Shown piece by piece: positions 8,303 through 17,110 of a stretch of 39,898 bases of DNA. The stretch lies in assembly GCA_018715565.1 (NCBI GenBank), contig DVLJ01000174.1, forward strand, positions 1 through 39,898. The letters run 5' to 3'. Positions within the stretch are counted from its first letter, which is position 1; every line of letters starts with the position of its first letter. Source of the DNA: Candidatus Ventrimonas merdavium. GTDB taxonomy: Bacteria > Bacillota > Clostridia > Lachnospirales > Lachnospiraceae. Below the pieces are notes generated by a model. That model saw only the letters and a program-made list of their open reading frames with translations. It had not been told where the DNA came from and searched no databases. The position numbers and the translations under genes were made by a program.

Positions 8303-8330
8303 TTTACAAATCCCATTTATGTGGTATAAT
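8303..8330 (+). promoter_or_regulatory. Putative murA promoter
   Basis: TTTACA (8303-8308), 16-nt spacer, TATAAT (8325-8330). Confidence 0.6.
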
Positions 8331-8476
8331 CATTAAGAATCTTATGAAGATAAATCAATAGAAAATTAATGATTTCGTAAATATTATAGACGGTAAGTCC
8401 GATTTTGATAGAGGGATCCCTTCCTGAAAAGGGACGGGAGAGCGTGAAAAGGGAAAGAAGCAGTCAGAGGTGTGGA

Positions 8477-9769
8477 ATGAATCAATTTATTATGAAAGGC
8501 GGCAATCCGCTGGTGGGCGACGTAGTCATCGGCGGAGCGAAGAACGCCGCTCTCGGCATTCTTGCGGCGGCCATCATGACCGATGAAGATGTGGTGATCG
8601 AGAATCTTCCGGACGTGCGGGATATCAACGTCCTGTTAGAGGCCATCCAGGAGATCGGAGCCCGCGTAGACCGCCTGGACCGGCATACGGTCCGGATCAA
8701 TGCGTCCAGCATCCGGGAGGTTTCCGTGGACGATGAGTATATCCGGAAGATCCGGGCGTCCTACTATTTTATCGGAGCCCTTCTGGGCAAGTATAAGAGC
8801 GCGGAGGTGCCGCTCCCCGGAGGATGCAATATCGGGAGCAGGCCGATCGACCAGCATCTGAAGGGATTCCGGGCGTTAGGCGCCAGGATCGACATCGAGC
8901 GGGGAGCTGTCGTGGCCCACGCCATTGACCTGGTAGGGAGCCATATCTACCTGGACGTCGTATCTGTGGGCGCGACCATCAACATCATGATGGCGGCGGC
9001 CCTGGCAGAGGGACAGACGATCATAGAGAATGCGGCCAAGGAGCCCCATGTGGTGGACGTGGCCAACTTCCTGAACAGCATGGGAGCCAATATCAAGGGC
9101 GCCGGCACGGATATCATCCGGATCCGGGGCGTGCGGAGGCTCCATGGGACGGAATATTCCATCATCCCGGATCAGATCGAGGCGGGCACCTTTATGTGCG
9201 CCGCGGCGGTGACCCGGGGAGATATCACGGTGAAGAATGTGATTCCCAAGCATCTGGAGGCGATCTCGGCGAAGCTGGTGGAGATCGGATGTGAGGTCCT
9301 GGAGGGAGACGACGAAGTCCGCGTGGTAGGACGGCCCCGCCAGCATTCTACCAATATCAAGACCCTGCCGTATCCTGGGTTCCCCACGGATATGCAGCCC
9401 CAGATGGCGGTGACCCTGGCTCTGGCCGAGGGCACCAGCATGATCACGGAGAGTATTTTCGAGAACCGGTTCAAATATGTGGATGAGCTGTCCCGGATGG
9501 GCGGCAATATCAAAGTAGAAGGCAATGTGGCGGTGATCGATGGCGTCAAGGGCTTCACCGGAGCCCAGGTAGAGTCTCCGGACCTGCGGGCAGGAGCGGC
9601 CCTGGTGCTGGCCGGACTTTCCGCGGACGGCATCACCGTCGTAGACGAGATCGGTTATATCCAGCGGGGCTATGAGTGCTTTGACGAGAAGCTGCGCCAG
9701 CTGGGAGCCGTGATCCAGGTGATCGACTCCGAGAAGGACGCCCAGAAGTTCCGTTTGAAGGTAGGCTGA
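8477..9769 (+). CDS. murA: UDP-N-acetylglucosamine 1-carboxyvinyltransferase
   Basis: MNQFIMKGGNPLVGDVVIGGAKNAALGILAA, catalytic-loop PLPGGCNIGSRPIDQHLKG, PGFPTDMQPQ; ORF start 8405 is probably too early. Confidence 0.95.
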   Translation: MNQFIMKGGNPLVGDVVIGGAKNAALGILAAAIMTDEDVVIENLPDVRDINVLLEAIQEIGARVDRLDRHTVRINASSIREVSVDDEYIRKIRASYYFIGALLGKYKSAEVPLPGGCNIGSRPIDQHLKGFRALGARIDIERGAVVAHAIDLVGSHIYLDVVSVGATINIMMAAALAEGQTIIENAAKEPHVVDVANFLNSMGANIKGAGTDIIRIRGVRRLHGTEYSIIPDQIEAGTFMCAAAVTRGDITVKNVIPKHLEAISAKLVEIGCEVLEGDDEVRVVGRPRQHSTNIKTLPYPGFPTDMQPQMAVTLALAEGTSMITESIFENRFKYVDELSRMGGNIKVEGNVAVIDGVKGFTGAQVESPDLRAGAALVLAGLSADGITVVDEIGYIQRGYECFDEKLRQLGAVIQVIDSEKDAQKFRLKVG

Positions 9770-9888
9770 TCCGGAGCAGATCCGTATGGCGGCGCAGGCA
9801 GCAGGACCGGAGGACCGGACAAGGACCGGCTGCAGGGCAGCGGGAGCAGGAAGGCCAAAAGCGGCCGCATATATCAAAATGATCCGAA

Positions 9889-9950
9889 GGGAGCGCTGTG
9901 GGATCGCCGGAGCAGGCGGTCCCCGACGGCGCCCCTTTGTTTATTTTGGG
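9889..9950 (+). terminator. Putative murA terminator
   Basis: Imperfect GGGAGCGCTGTGGGATCGCC ... GGCGGTCCCCGACGGCGCCCC hairpin followed by TTTGTTTATTTT. Confidence 0.5.
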
Positions 9951-10110
9951 CCTGGGTTAAAGTTTTTGTTTTGAATCCGTAAGTAAATCGTTATGGACTG
10001 TACATATTCTGGTCATGAATTGCCGGTATCATGGTATTATACAATCAACAGGAGTATGACCAAAGAAGTGTTTTAAGAAAAGAAAACCCGATAAAAGGAG
10101 GAGAAGCAAT

Positions 10111-11118
10111 ATGATGTTATGGAAAAAAGGTTTGGCGATGGCATTAAGTGCCGGCATGCTGGCGGCGATGGCGACGGGGACGGCGTTGGGAGCAGAGACG
10201 CGGACGAAGATCAGCTCCGTGACCCTGACGATCGATTCCAACGTGGAGGTAGGAGATGAAAGCGGCGATGTGAACGTTACCACATCCGATACGACCTACC
10301 GGGTAGATGATATCGAGATCGTGAATGATTACGGCGACTGGTCCGACGGGGACGTGCCTCAGGTGAAGATCACCCTGGAGGCGGACGACGACTATTACTT
10401 TGGGTCCATGAGCTCCAGCAAGGTGAAGCTGCGGGGCGATGACGCCAAGTATGTAAAGTCCAGCAGAAAGGAGAGCAGCTCCATCCTGGAGGTCACCATC
10501 AAGCTGGACGCTCTGATCGGAAGCCTGGACATCGAGGACGTGGCCTGGGAGTATGATGAGTCCACGACTGCGGTATGGGAGAGCGCTGATGGCGCGCAGA
10601 GCTACCAGGTACGCTTGTACCGGGGCAGTAGCTCTGTAGGCGAGACGGTGACGACCAGCGGCACTTCCTGGAATTTCGCAGACCGGATCACCAGAGAAGG
10701 GGAATATTACTTCAAGGTGCGTTCCGTAAGCCGTGAGAACGACAAGGGCGAATGGTTCGAGTCCGATTATATCTATGTCGATGAAGAGATGCTGGCAGAC
10801 ATCCGGGCCGGCCGGTACGGAAGCGGCTCCAACAGCTCCAGCACCTCCGCCACTCCCGGGACCACCAGCGGCAATCAGTGGATCCTGGACAACGTAGGCT
10901 GGTGGTACCGTTTTGCGGATGGTTCCTACCCGACCAACGGATGGCTCCTGATCAACGGCGCCTGGTACTGCTTCGACAGCGTGGGTTATATGCGGACCGG
11001 ATGGATCCAGTCCGGGAACGCCTGGTACTACTGCGATACCAGCAGCGGCGCGATGCTGACCAACACCAGAACGCCGGACGGCTACTATGTGGACGCCAAC
11101 GGCGTGTGGATCCAGTAA
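10111..11118 (+). CDS. Secreted protein with Fn3-like region and cell-wall/choline-binding-type YG repeats
   Basis: Signal peptide MMLWKKGLAMALSAGMLAAMATGTALGA; W-rich repeats GWWYRFADGSYPTNGWLLINGAWYCFDSVGYMRTGWIQSGNAWYY. Confidence 0.82.
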   Translation: MMLWKKGLAMALSAGMLAAMATGTALGAETRTKISSVTLTIDSNVEVGDESGDVNVTTSDTTYRVDDIEIVNDYGDWSDGDVPQVKITLEADDDYYFGSMSSSKVKLRGDDAKYVKSSRKESSSILEVTIKLDALIGSLDIEDVAWEYDESTTAVWESADGAQSYQVRLYRGSSSVGETVTTSGTSWNFADRITREGEYYFKVRSVSRENDKGEWFESDYIYVDEEMLADIRAGRYGSGSNSSSTSATPGTTSGNQWILDNVGWWYRFADGSYPTNGWLLINGAWYCFDSVGYMRTGWIQSGNAWYYCDTSSGAMLTNTRTPDGYYVDANGVWIQ

Positions 11119-11167
11119 GGAGTAAGGAAATTTAGAACAGCGGATGACGGATAGGTCATAACCGTGA

Positions 11168-11217
11168 CGCCCCGGCGTGAGGGCCTGCAGAGGCAGGTCT
11201 CACGCCGGGGCGTTTTT
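11168..11217 (+). terminator. Strong intrinsic terminator
   Basis: CGCCCCGGCGTGAGGGCCTGC-AGAG-GCAGGTCTCACGCCGGGGCG followed by TTTTT. Confidence 0.92.
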
Positions 11218-11282
11218 GCTGTGTGTGAGGGAGGAAAGGACCGGCTGGACCAAGTTCCTAATGGTCTCCTGTCCAGCCTCGC

Positions 11283-11418
11283 CTTGATGGCAGTCCCGTC
11301 TTGACGGCAGTCCCATCTTGACGGCAGTCCAGCCTTGATAGCAATCCCCTCTTGACGGCAGCCCCGTCTTGATAGCAGTCCCCTCTTGACGGCAGCCCAG
11401 TCTTGGCAGCAGTCCCGC
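11283..11418. repeat. 17-bp tandem repeat x 8
   Basis: Exact 17-bp periodicity; unit consensus CTTGAYRGCAGTCCCNT, starts at 11283, 11300, 11317, 11334, 11351, 11368, 11385, 11402. Confidence 0.93.
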
Positions 11419-11420
11419 CC

Positions 11421-12443
11421 TTACAGGTCCAGCTTCAGATCCCCATCGCCGATCCATCCGATCCTGCGGAAGAACTGGCCGAACAGCCAGGTAAGGACGG
11501 CGGGGAGGACAAAGCAGATGAGCAGGATGCCCAGCCACATCCAGGCGCCTCCGCCCATGGCGGTGTAGATGCCGATCGGTCCTACCAGACCGCAGGTGCC
11601 CATGCCGGATCCGGCGGAGATATTCTCCAGGCGGAAGAGGCAGGTAGCCAGGGGGCCGGTGACCATGGAGGCCAGGGTGGGCGGCAGCCAGATGCGGGGA
11701 TTTTTCACGATGTTCCCCATCTGGAGCATGGAGGTCCCCAGCCCCTGGGCCAGGAGCCCGCCGGTGCCGTTTTCCCGGAAGCTTAAGATGGCAAAGCCGA
11801 TCATCTGGGCGCAGCAGCCCGCCGTAGCGGCTCCCCCGGCCAGTCCGTCTAAGTTCAGCATGATGCAGATCGCCGCGCTGCTGATGGGCAGGGTCAGGGC
11901 GATGCCAATCAGGGCGGATACCAGGATGCCCATGAAGAAGGGCTGCAGCTCTGTGCTGGTCTTTACCAGGTCGCCGAAAGCAGTCATAAAGGCGGAAATG
12001 CCAGGGCCCACAAACTGGGCGGCCAATACGCCGCTGATGATGGTGACGCCGGGGGTGACCAGGATGTCCACCCGGGTCTCCTTGGAGATCAGCTTGCCCA
12101 GCTCCGTGCCGATGATGGTGGAGATGAGGGCGCCTACGGGGCCGCCCAGGGCGTTGCCGGCGATGCCTACGGTGGCGGCGGAGAAGAGCACCAGCTGCGG
12201 GGCTTTCAGGGCGTGGGCAATGGAGATGCCCAGGGCGGCTCCCGTGGCGCTCTTGCAGTATTCTGCGATCGTGTTGAACAGGGCGATCTGGGTCTTTTCT
12301 CCCAGGGTGCCGAAGATGGTGCCGATGAGCAGGGACGCAAACAGGCCGAAGGCCATGGCGCCCAGCGCGTCGATGAGATAGGTCTTGGCGGAGATGCGGA
12401 TATCTTTCCGCTCCAAAAATGCTTTTACGTCGGTCCGTTCCAT
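11421..12443 (-). CDS. PTS_EIIC_2 / PfoR-like membrane protein
   Basis: MERTDVKAFLERKDIRISAKTYLIDALGAMAFGLFASLLIGTIFGTLGEK...; polytopic; RBS AGGAGG (minus) upstream of ATG at 12443. Family assigned from memory of the PfoR/PTS_EIIC_2 pattern. Confidence 0.78.
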   Translation of the reverse strand: MERTDVKAFLERKDIRISAKTYLIDALGAMAFGLFASLLIGTIFGTLGEKTQIALFNTIAEYCKSATGAALGISIAHALKAPQLVLFSAATVGIAGNALGGPVGALISTIIGTELGKLISKETRVDILVTPGVTIISGVLAAQFVGPGISAFMTAFGDLVKTSTELQPFFMGILVSALIGIALTLPISSAAICIMLNLDGLAGGAATAGCCAQMIGFAILSFRENGTGGLLAQGLGTSMLQMGNIVKNPRIWLPPTLASMVTGPLATCLFRLENISAGSGMGTCGLVGPIGIYTAMGGGAWMWLGILLICFVLPAVLTWLFGQFFRRIGWIGDGDLKLDL

Positions 12444-12658
12444 GATAGGTCCTCCTGTGGTTTGAGATTGTGGGACAGAAAGGCACACATTTGACTTCCC
12501 AGGTCAAAGCAGTTGAGAGTAATACTACCACATTTTTGGAAAAAAGCAAAGAAAAACCGCTGACTTTGTTAAAGAAATAACGAAAACGCAGAATGGAAAA
12601 AGCAGGAAGGATATGGTATACTGGTCCTTACAGCAGACAGACGAAAGGAGAAGAGACA

Positions 12659-13516
12659 GTGAAGATCAGAGACATTTTAGCGGAGGGAAGACCAACCCTT
12701 TCGTTTGAAGTATTTCCGCCGAAGACGGAGGACCGGTTCGAGGCGGTGGAGGGGGCGGCCCTGGCTATCGCGGAGCTGAAGCCGTCGTTCATGAGCGTGA
12801 CCTACGGAGCCGGCGGGGGGACCAGCCGCTACACCGTGGAGATCGCCAGCGCCATCAAGGACCGGGGGGTGACGCCCCTTGCCCATCTGACCTGCGTTTC
12901 CTCCACCCGGGAGAAGGTCCGGGACGTGCTGGGACAGCTGCGGGAGCGGGGGATCGAGAACGTGCTGGCCCTGCGGGGGGATATCCCCAGGGACGGCCAG
13001 GTGGAGCACGACTACCGCTACGCCTCGGAGCTGATCGGGGAGATCCGCAGGATGGGAGATTTCTGTATCGGCGCGGCCTGCTATCCGGAGGGCCATGTGG
13101 AGTCGGAGAATAAGACGAAGGACATCCAGCATCTGAAGGAAAAGGTAGAGGCGGGCTGTGATTTTGTGACGACCCAGATGTTTTTTGACAATAATATCTT
13201 ATACAATTACCTGTACCGGATCCGGGAACAGGGCATCACGGTGCCGGTGATCGCCGGGATCATGCCGGTGACCAGCGCTTCCCAGATCGCCCGGATCTGT
13301 TCCATGTCCGGGACCTATCTGCCGTCCCGGTTCAAGGCGATCGTGGACCGGTTCGGAGACAACCCGGCAGCCATGAAGCAGGCGGGCATCGCCTACGCCA
13401 CAGAGCAGATCATCGACCTGATCGCCAACCGGGTGAACGGGATCCATGTGTATTCCATGAACAAGCCGGACGTGGCGGCCAAGATCCAGGAGAACCTGTC
13501 GGAGATCATAAGGTAG
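12659..13516 (+). CDS. metF: 5,10-methylenetetrahydrofolate reductase
   Basis: SFEVFPPKTEDRFEAVEG, FMSVTYGAGGGTSRYTVEIA, ALRGDIP, FVTTQMFFDN; GTG start 12659 with AAAGGAG. Confidence 0.93.
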   Translation: MKIRDILAEGRPTLSFEVFPPKTEDRFEAVEGAALAIAELKPSFMSVTYGAGGGTSRYTVEIASAIKDRGVTPLAHLTCVSSTREKVRDVLGQLRERGIENVLALRGDIPRDGQVEHDYRYASELIGEIRRMGDFCIGAACYPEGHVESENKTKDIQHLKEKVEAGCDFVTTQMFFDNNILYNYLYRIREQGITVPVIAGIMPVTSASQIARICSMSGTYLPSRFKAIVDRFGDNPAAMKQAGIAYATEQIIDLIANRVNGIHVYSMNKPDVAAKIQENLSEIIR

Positions 13517-13585
13517 AGGCGGGCATACGGCAGCTGAGGATCCATACGGGAACAATAGGAAAATCAGGGAACATGGAGACAGGAT

Positions 13586-14302
13586 ATGGAGAACGGAGCA
13601 TGGAACTGGAACGACCGGGAGATCCGCCGGTATCTGGGCATGGGAGCAGGCGGGGAGGAAGCGCCGGAGCCGGTAAGGGCTCTGATCGAGGCATGTAAGG
13701 AAGAACTGATGTCGGCGGCGTCGCCCAAGGCGGTCTGGCGGGAGTTTTCTCTGACCTGGCGGGGGGATGGCTGGCTGGACTTTGGGTGCTTCCAGACCCG
13801 CAGCCGGGATCTTAGCCGGAATCTGCGGGACTGTACCCAGGCGGTCTTATTTGCCGCCACCTTAGGCGCTCAGGTGGACCGGCTGCTGGGACGGTACGGG
13901 AAGCTGGACGTCAGCCGGGCGGTGGTCCTCCAGGCGGCGGCAGCCTCCATGCTGGAAACGTTCTGCGACCAGGAGAATGAGCGGCTCAAGGCGGCGTATG
14001 CCCAAAAGGGGCTCTATCTGCGGCCCCGGTTCAGCCCGGGCTACGGAGATTTCCCCCTAACCTGCCAGCGGCCGATCGCGGCGGCCCTGGATCTGAACCG
14101 GCGGCTGGGGGTGACCCTGACGGAAAGCTTTTTGATGGCTCCGTCCAAATCCGTGACCGCAGTGATCGGCGCAAGCCCCATCCCGGGGAATTGCCGCATC
14201 CAGGGCTGCGAGGCCTGCAAAAAGACTGACTGCCTGTACCGGCGGGAGACGATCTCGAGTGGAGATCCATCCAGCGCGGGGATCCATCCAGCGCAGGAAT
14301 AA
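13586..14302 (+). CDS. Stand-alone vitamin B12-dependent methionine synthase activation-domain protein
   Basis: RFSPGYGDFPLTCQRPIAAALDLNRRLGVTLTESFLMAPSKSVTAVIGAS (Met_synt_B12-like) and CQ/Cys-rich end CEACKKTDCLYR; sits between metF and metH. Confidence 0.85.
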   Translation: MENGAWNWNDREIRRYLGMGAGGEEAPEPVRALIEACKEELMSAASPKAVWREFSLTWRGDGWLDFGCFQTRSRDLSRNLRDCTQAVLFAATLGAQVDRLLGRYGKLDVSRAVVLQAAAASMLETFCDQENERLKAAYAQKGLYLRPRFSPGYGDFPLTCQRPIAAALDLNRRLGVTLTESFLMAPSKSVTAVIGASPIPGNCRIQGCEACKKTDCLYRRETISSGDPSSAGIHPAQE

Positions 14303-14326
14303 ATCCAGAGAGGAAATGAGACAGCT

Positions 14327-16951
14327 ATGAAGAGATATACGGAAAAACCAGCCATTTTACAGGAACTGGAGGAGCGGATCCTGATCTGCGACGGCGGGAT
14401 GGGAAGCCTCCTCCAGGCGGCAGGGCTTAAGCCGGGAGAGCTTCCGGGGACCTGGAATGTGACCCACCCGGAGACCTTGGTGGAGATCCACCAGGCGTAC
14501 CTGGAAGCAGGGGCAGACATCGTGACCACCAATACCTTTGGGGTGGACGGTTTAAAATACCGCCGGTCCGGGGCTGGAAGGGGGACGGGATACAAGAGCG
14601 CAGCAGAGGAAGAGAGCGAGGGCGGTCCGTTCTGTCTGGAGCCGGTCATCCAGGCGGCGGTGCGAAACGCCAGGGAGGCGATCCGCCGGAGCGGGAAACG
14701 GGCTTACGTGGCCCTGGATCTGGGCCCCACGGGAAAGCTGTTAAAGCCTCTGGGGGATCTGGGATTTGAGGACGCGGTGTCCCTTTATAAAGAGGTGATC
14801 GCCATCGGCGTCCGGGAGGGCGTGGATCTGGTGCTGATCGAGACCATGAGCGACAGCTATGAGACCAAGGCGGCGGTGCTGGCGGCGAAGGAGACCTGCA
14901 GCCTGCCGGTGTTTGTGACCATGACCTTTGACGAGAGCGGGAAGCTGCTGACCGGCGGCACGCCTGCCTCAGCCGCCGCCATGCTGGAAGGGCTGGGTGT
15001 GGACGTGCTGGGGATAAACTGCGGCCTGGGACCGGCTCAGATGAGAGAGATCCTTACGGATCTGCTGGCTGTTTCCTCTACGCCGGTGATGGTCAATCCC
15101 AATGCCGGGCTGCCCCGGAGCGAGGGCGGACAGACCGTGTACGACATCGACGCGGAGGAATTTGCCCGAATCATGGAGGACATCGTGGACATGGGGGCCC
15201 GGATCGTCGGCGGCTGCTGCGGCACTACACCGGAGCACATCCGGAAGACGGCGGAGCGCTGCGCCGGGAAAACGCCGGTGCCGGTCACGAGGAAGGGACG
15301 GACGGTGATCGCTTCCTTTGCCCAGGCAGTGGAGATCGGGCGGGAGCCGGTGCTGATCGGGGAACGGATCAATCCTACGGGGAAATCCCGGTTCAAGCAG
15401 GCCCTGCGGGACCATGACCTGGAATATATCCTGCGGGAGGGCGTGGCCCAGCAGGAGCACGGAGCCCATGTGCTGGATGTGAACGTGGGCCTGCCGGAGA
15501 TCGACGAGCCGGCGATGCTGGAGGAGGTAGTGCGGGAACTGCAGAGCATCCTGGATCTGCCCCTGCAGCTGGACACCTCGGATCCGGCGGCGATGGAACG
15601 GGCACTTCGGATCTGCAATGGCAAGCCGCTGATCAATTCGGTCAACGGCAAGGAAGAATCCATGAGGACGATCTTCCCGCTGGTGCAGAAATACGGCGGC
15701 GTGGTGGTGGCCTTGTGCCTGGATGAGCAGGGGATCCCGGAGACGGCTGAGGGGCGTGTGGCCATTGCCCGGAAGATCTACGAGCGGGCAGCGGAGTACG
15801 GCATCGGGCCGGAGGATATCCTGATCGACGCCCTGTGCCTGACGGTCAGCTCCGACAGCAAAGGGGCGCTGACTACGCTGGAGACCCTGCGGCAGGTGCG
15901 GGACGAGCTGGGCGGCAAGACGATCCTGGGCGTGTCCAACATTTCCTTTGGACTGCCCCAGCGGGAGATCATCAACGGGGCATTTTTCACCATGGCCCTG
16001 CAGAACGGACTCAATGTGGCTATCATCAACCCCAACTCCGAGGTGATGATGCGGGCTTACCACAGCTTCCGTGCGCTGATGGATCTGGACGCCCAGTGCG
16101 GCGATTATATCCGCCTGTACGGCGGGCAGAAGGCGGCCGGTGCAGGAGCAGGCGCCGGGGGGGCAGCAGGAGCCGGTGGAGCCGCCGTGTCTGGCGGGGG
16201 CGGGATACCGGGATCATCCGGCACCGCGGCTTTCGGCGGAGCATCCGGTGGGGGAGCGGCAGCCGGTGCAGGGACTGGCCCTGCCCTTCCCACAGAGACG
16301 GATCCGGCTTCCCGCCTGAGCGCAGGTGTGGAACGGGGGCTGCGGGAGCAGGCGGCGGAGGCGGCCCGGGAGCTGTTAAAGACCCGGGAGCCCCTGGAGC
16401 TGATCAACGGAGCGATGATCCCGGCCCTGGACCGGGTGGGAAAAGGCTTTGAAAAGGGGACCCTGTTCCTGCCCCAGCTGTTGATGAGTGCGGAAGCGGC
16501 CCGGGCGGCATTTGACGTGATCAAGGAGCACATGGCCGCAGGCGGGCAGCAGCAGGAGAAAAAGGGAACGGTGATCCTGGCCACGGTGAAGGGCGATATC
16601 CATGATATCGGAAAGAACATCGTCAAGGTGCTGATGGAGAATTATGGGTATGAGATCCTGGATCTGGGCAAGGACGTGCCGCCGGAGCAGATCGTGGAAA
16701 CAGCTTTGGAGCGGCAGGTAAAGCTGGTTGGCTTAAGCGCTCTGATGACTACCACGGTCCCCAGTATGGAGGAGACCATCCGCCAGCTGCGCAGGGAAGC
16801 ACCCTGGGCGAAGGTGATGGTAGGCGGCGCAGTGCTGACCCAGGAATATGCCGATTCCATGGGCGCCGACTGCTACTGCCGGGACGCCATGGCCTCCGTC
16901 AATTATGCGGAGCAGGTCTTTGCCGGAGACGGAGGGTTCAGAAAAGCGTAA
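14327..16951 (+). CDS. metH: Cobalamin-dependent methionine synthase lacking the C-terminal activation domain
   Basis: Hcy-binding domain (GGMGSLLQAAG, GGCCGTTPEHI), pterin-binding domain (GERINPTGKSRFKQAL), B12-binding domain (KGDIHDIGKNIVKVLMENYGYEILDLGKDVP); ends after the B12 domain. Confidence 0.92.
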   Translation: MKRYTEKPAILQELEERILICDGGMGSLLQAAGLKPGELPGTWNVTHPETLVEIHQAYLEAGADIVTTNTFGVDGLKYRRSGAGRGTGYKSAAEEESEGGPFCLEPVIQAAVRNAREAIRRSGKRAYVALDLGPTGKLLKPLGDLGFEDAVSLYKEVIAIGVREGVDLVLIETMSDSYETKAAVLAAKETCSLPVFVTMTFDESGKLLTGGTPASAAAMLEGLGVDVLGINCGLGPAQMREILTDLLAVSSTPVMVNPNAGLPRSEGGQTVYDIDAEEFARIMEDIVDMGARIVGGCCGTTPEHIRKTAERCAGKTPVPVTRKGRTVIASFAQAVEIGREPVLIGERINPTGKSRFKQALRDHDLEYILREGVAQQEHGAHVLDVNVGLPEIDEPAMLEEVVRELQSILDLPLQLDTSDPAAMERALRICNGKPLINSVNGKEESMRTIFPLVQKYGGVVVALCLDEQGIPETAEGRVAIARKIYERAAEYGIGPEDILIDALCLTVSSDSKGALTTLETLRQVRDELGGKTILGVSNISFGLPQREIINGAFFTMALQNGLNVAIINPNSEVMMRAYHSFRALMDLDAQCGDYIRLYGGQKAAGAGAGAGGAAGAGGAAVSGGGGIPGSSGTAAFGGASGGGAAAGAGTGPALPTETDPASRLSAGVERGLREQAAEAARELLKTREPLELINGAMIPALDRVGKGFEKGTLFLPQLLMSAEAARAAFDVIKEHMAAGGQQQEKKGTVILATVKGDIHDIGKNIVKVLMENYGYEILDLGKDVPPEQIVETALERQVKLVGLSALMTTTVPSMEETIRQLRREAPWAKVMVGGAVLTQEYADSMGADCYCRDAMASVNYAEQVFAGDGGFRKA

Positions 16952-16973
16952 GAAAACGGTAAAGGGAATGTGG

Positions 16974-17002
16974 TTGTATTTTCCAGAGCCCTGTTTTATA
17001 GT
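16974..17002 (+). promoter_or_regulatory. Putative promoter of the GH25 gene
   Basis: TTGTAT (16974-16979), 17-nt spacer, TATAGT (16997-17002). Confidence 0.6.
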
Positions 17003-17030
17003 AGCCTTAACATGGAAACATAGGCAGAGG

Positions 17031-17083
17031 ACCGGGAGCGCGATCCGTTCCGGACGGACGATGGAATGGATCGCGCTCCCGGT
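17031..17083 (+). promoter_or_regulatory. Long 5'UTR hairpin upstream of the lysozyme CDS
   Basis: ACCGGGAGCGCGATCCGTTCC-GGACGGACGAT-GGAATGGATCGCGCTCCCGGT: 21-bp stem with one G.U pair, 11-nt loop, no following T-tract. Confidence 0.8.
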
Positions 17084-17110
17084 TCAGGCAGGGATAGAAA
17101 GGAAATCAGG

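Noticed and set aside
8876-9877. 333-aa minus-strand ORF
   Set aside because: Antisense to murA, no family motif.
11283-11418. CRISPR array
   Set aside because: Units are directly contiguous 17-mers with no unique spacers and no cas genes nearby.
11200-12549. 449-aa minus-strand ORF over the PTS_EIIC_2-like gene
   Set aside because: Alternative frame; the 355-aa frame has the membrane-protein composition, an AGGAGG RBS and family-like sequence. The tandem repeat merely keeps the other frame open.
12444-12658. SAM riboswitch or T-box upstream of metF
   Set aside because: No recognisable conserved core, stem arrangement or terminator in the short intergenic region.
14969-16063. 364-aa minus-strand ORF
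   Set aside because: Antisense to metH, His/Gln/Arg-rich shadow ORF.
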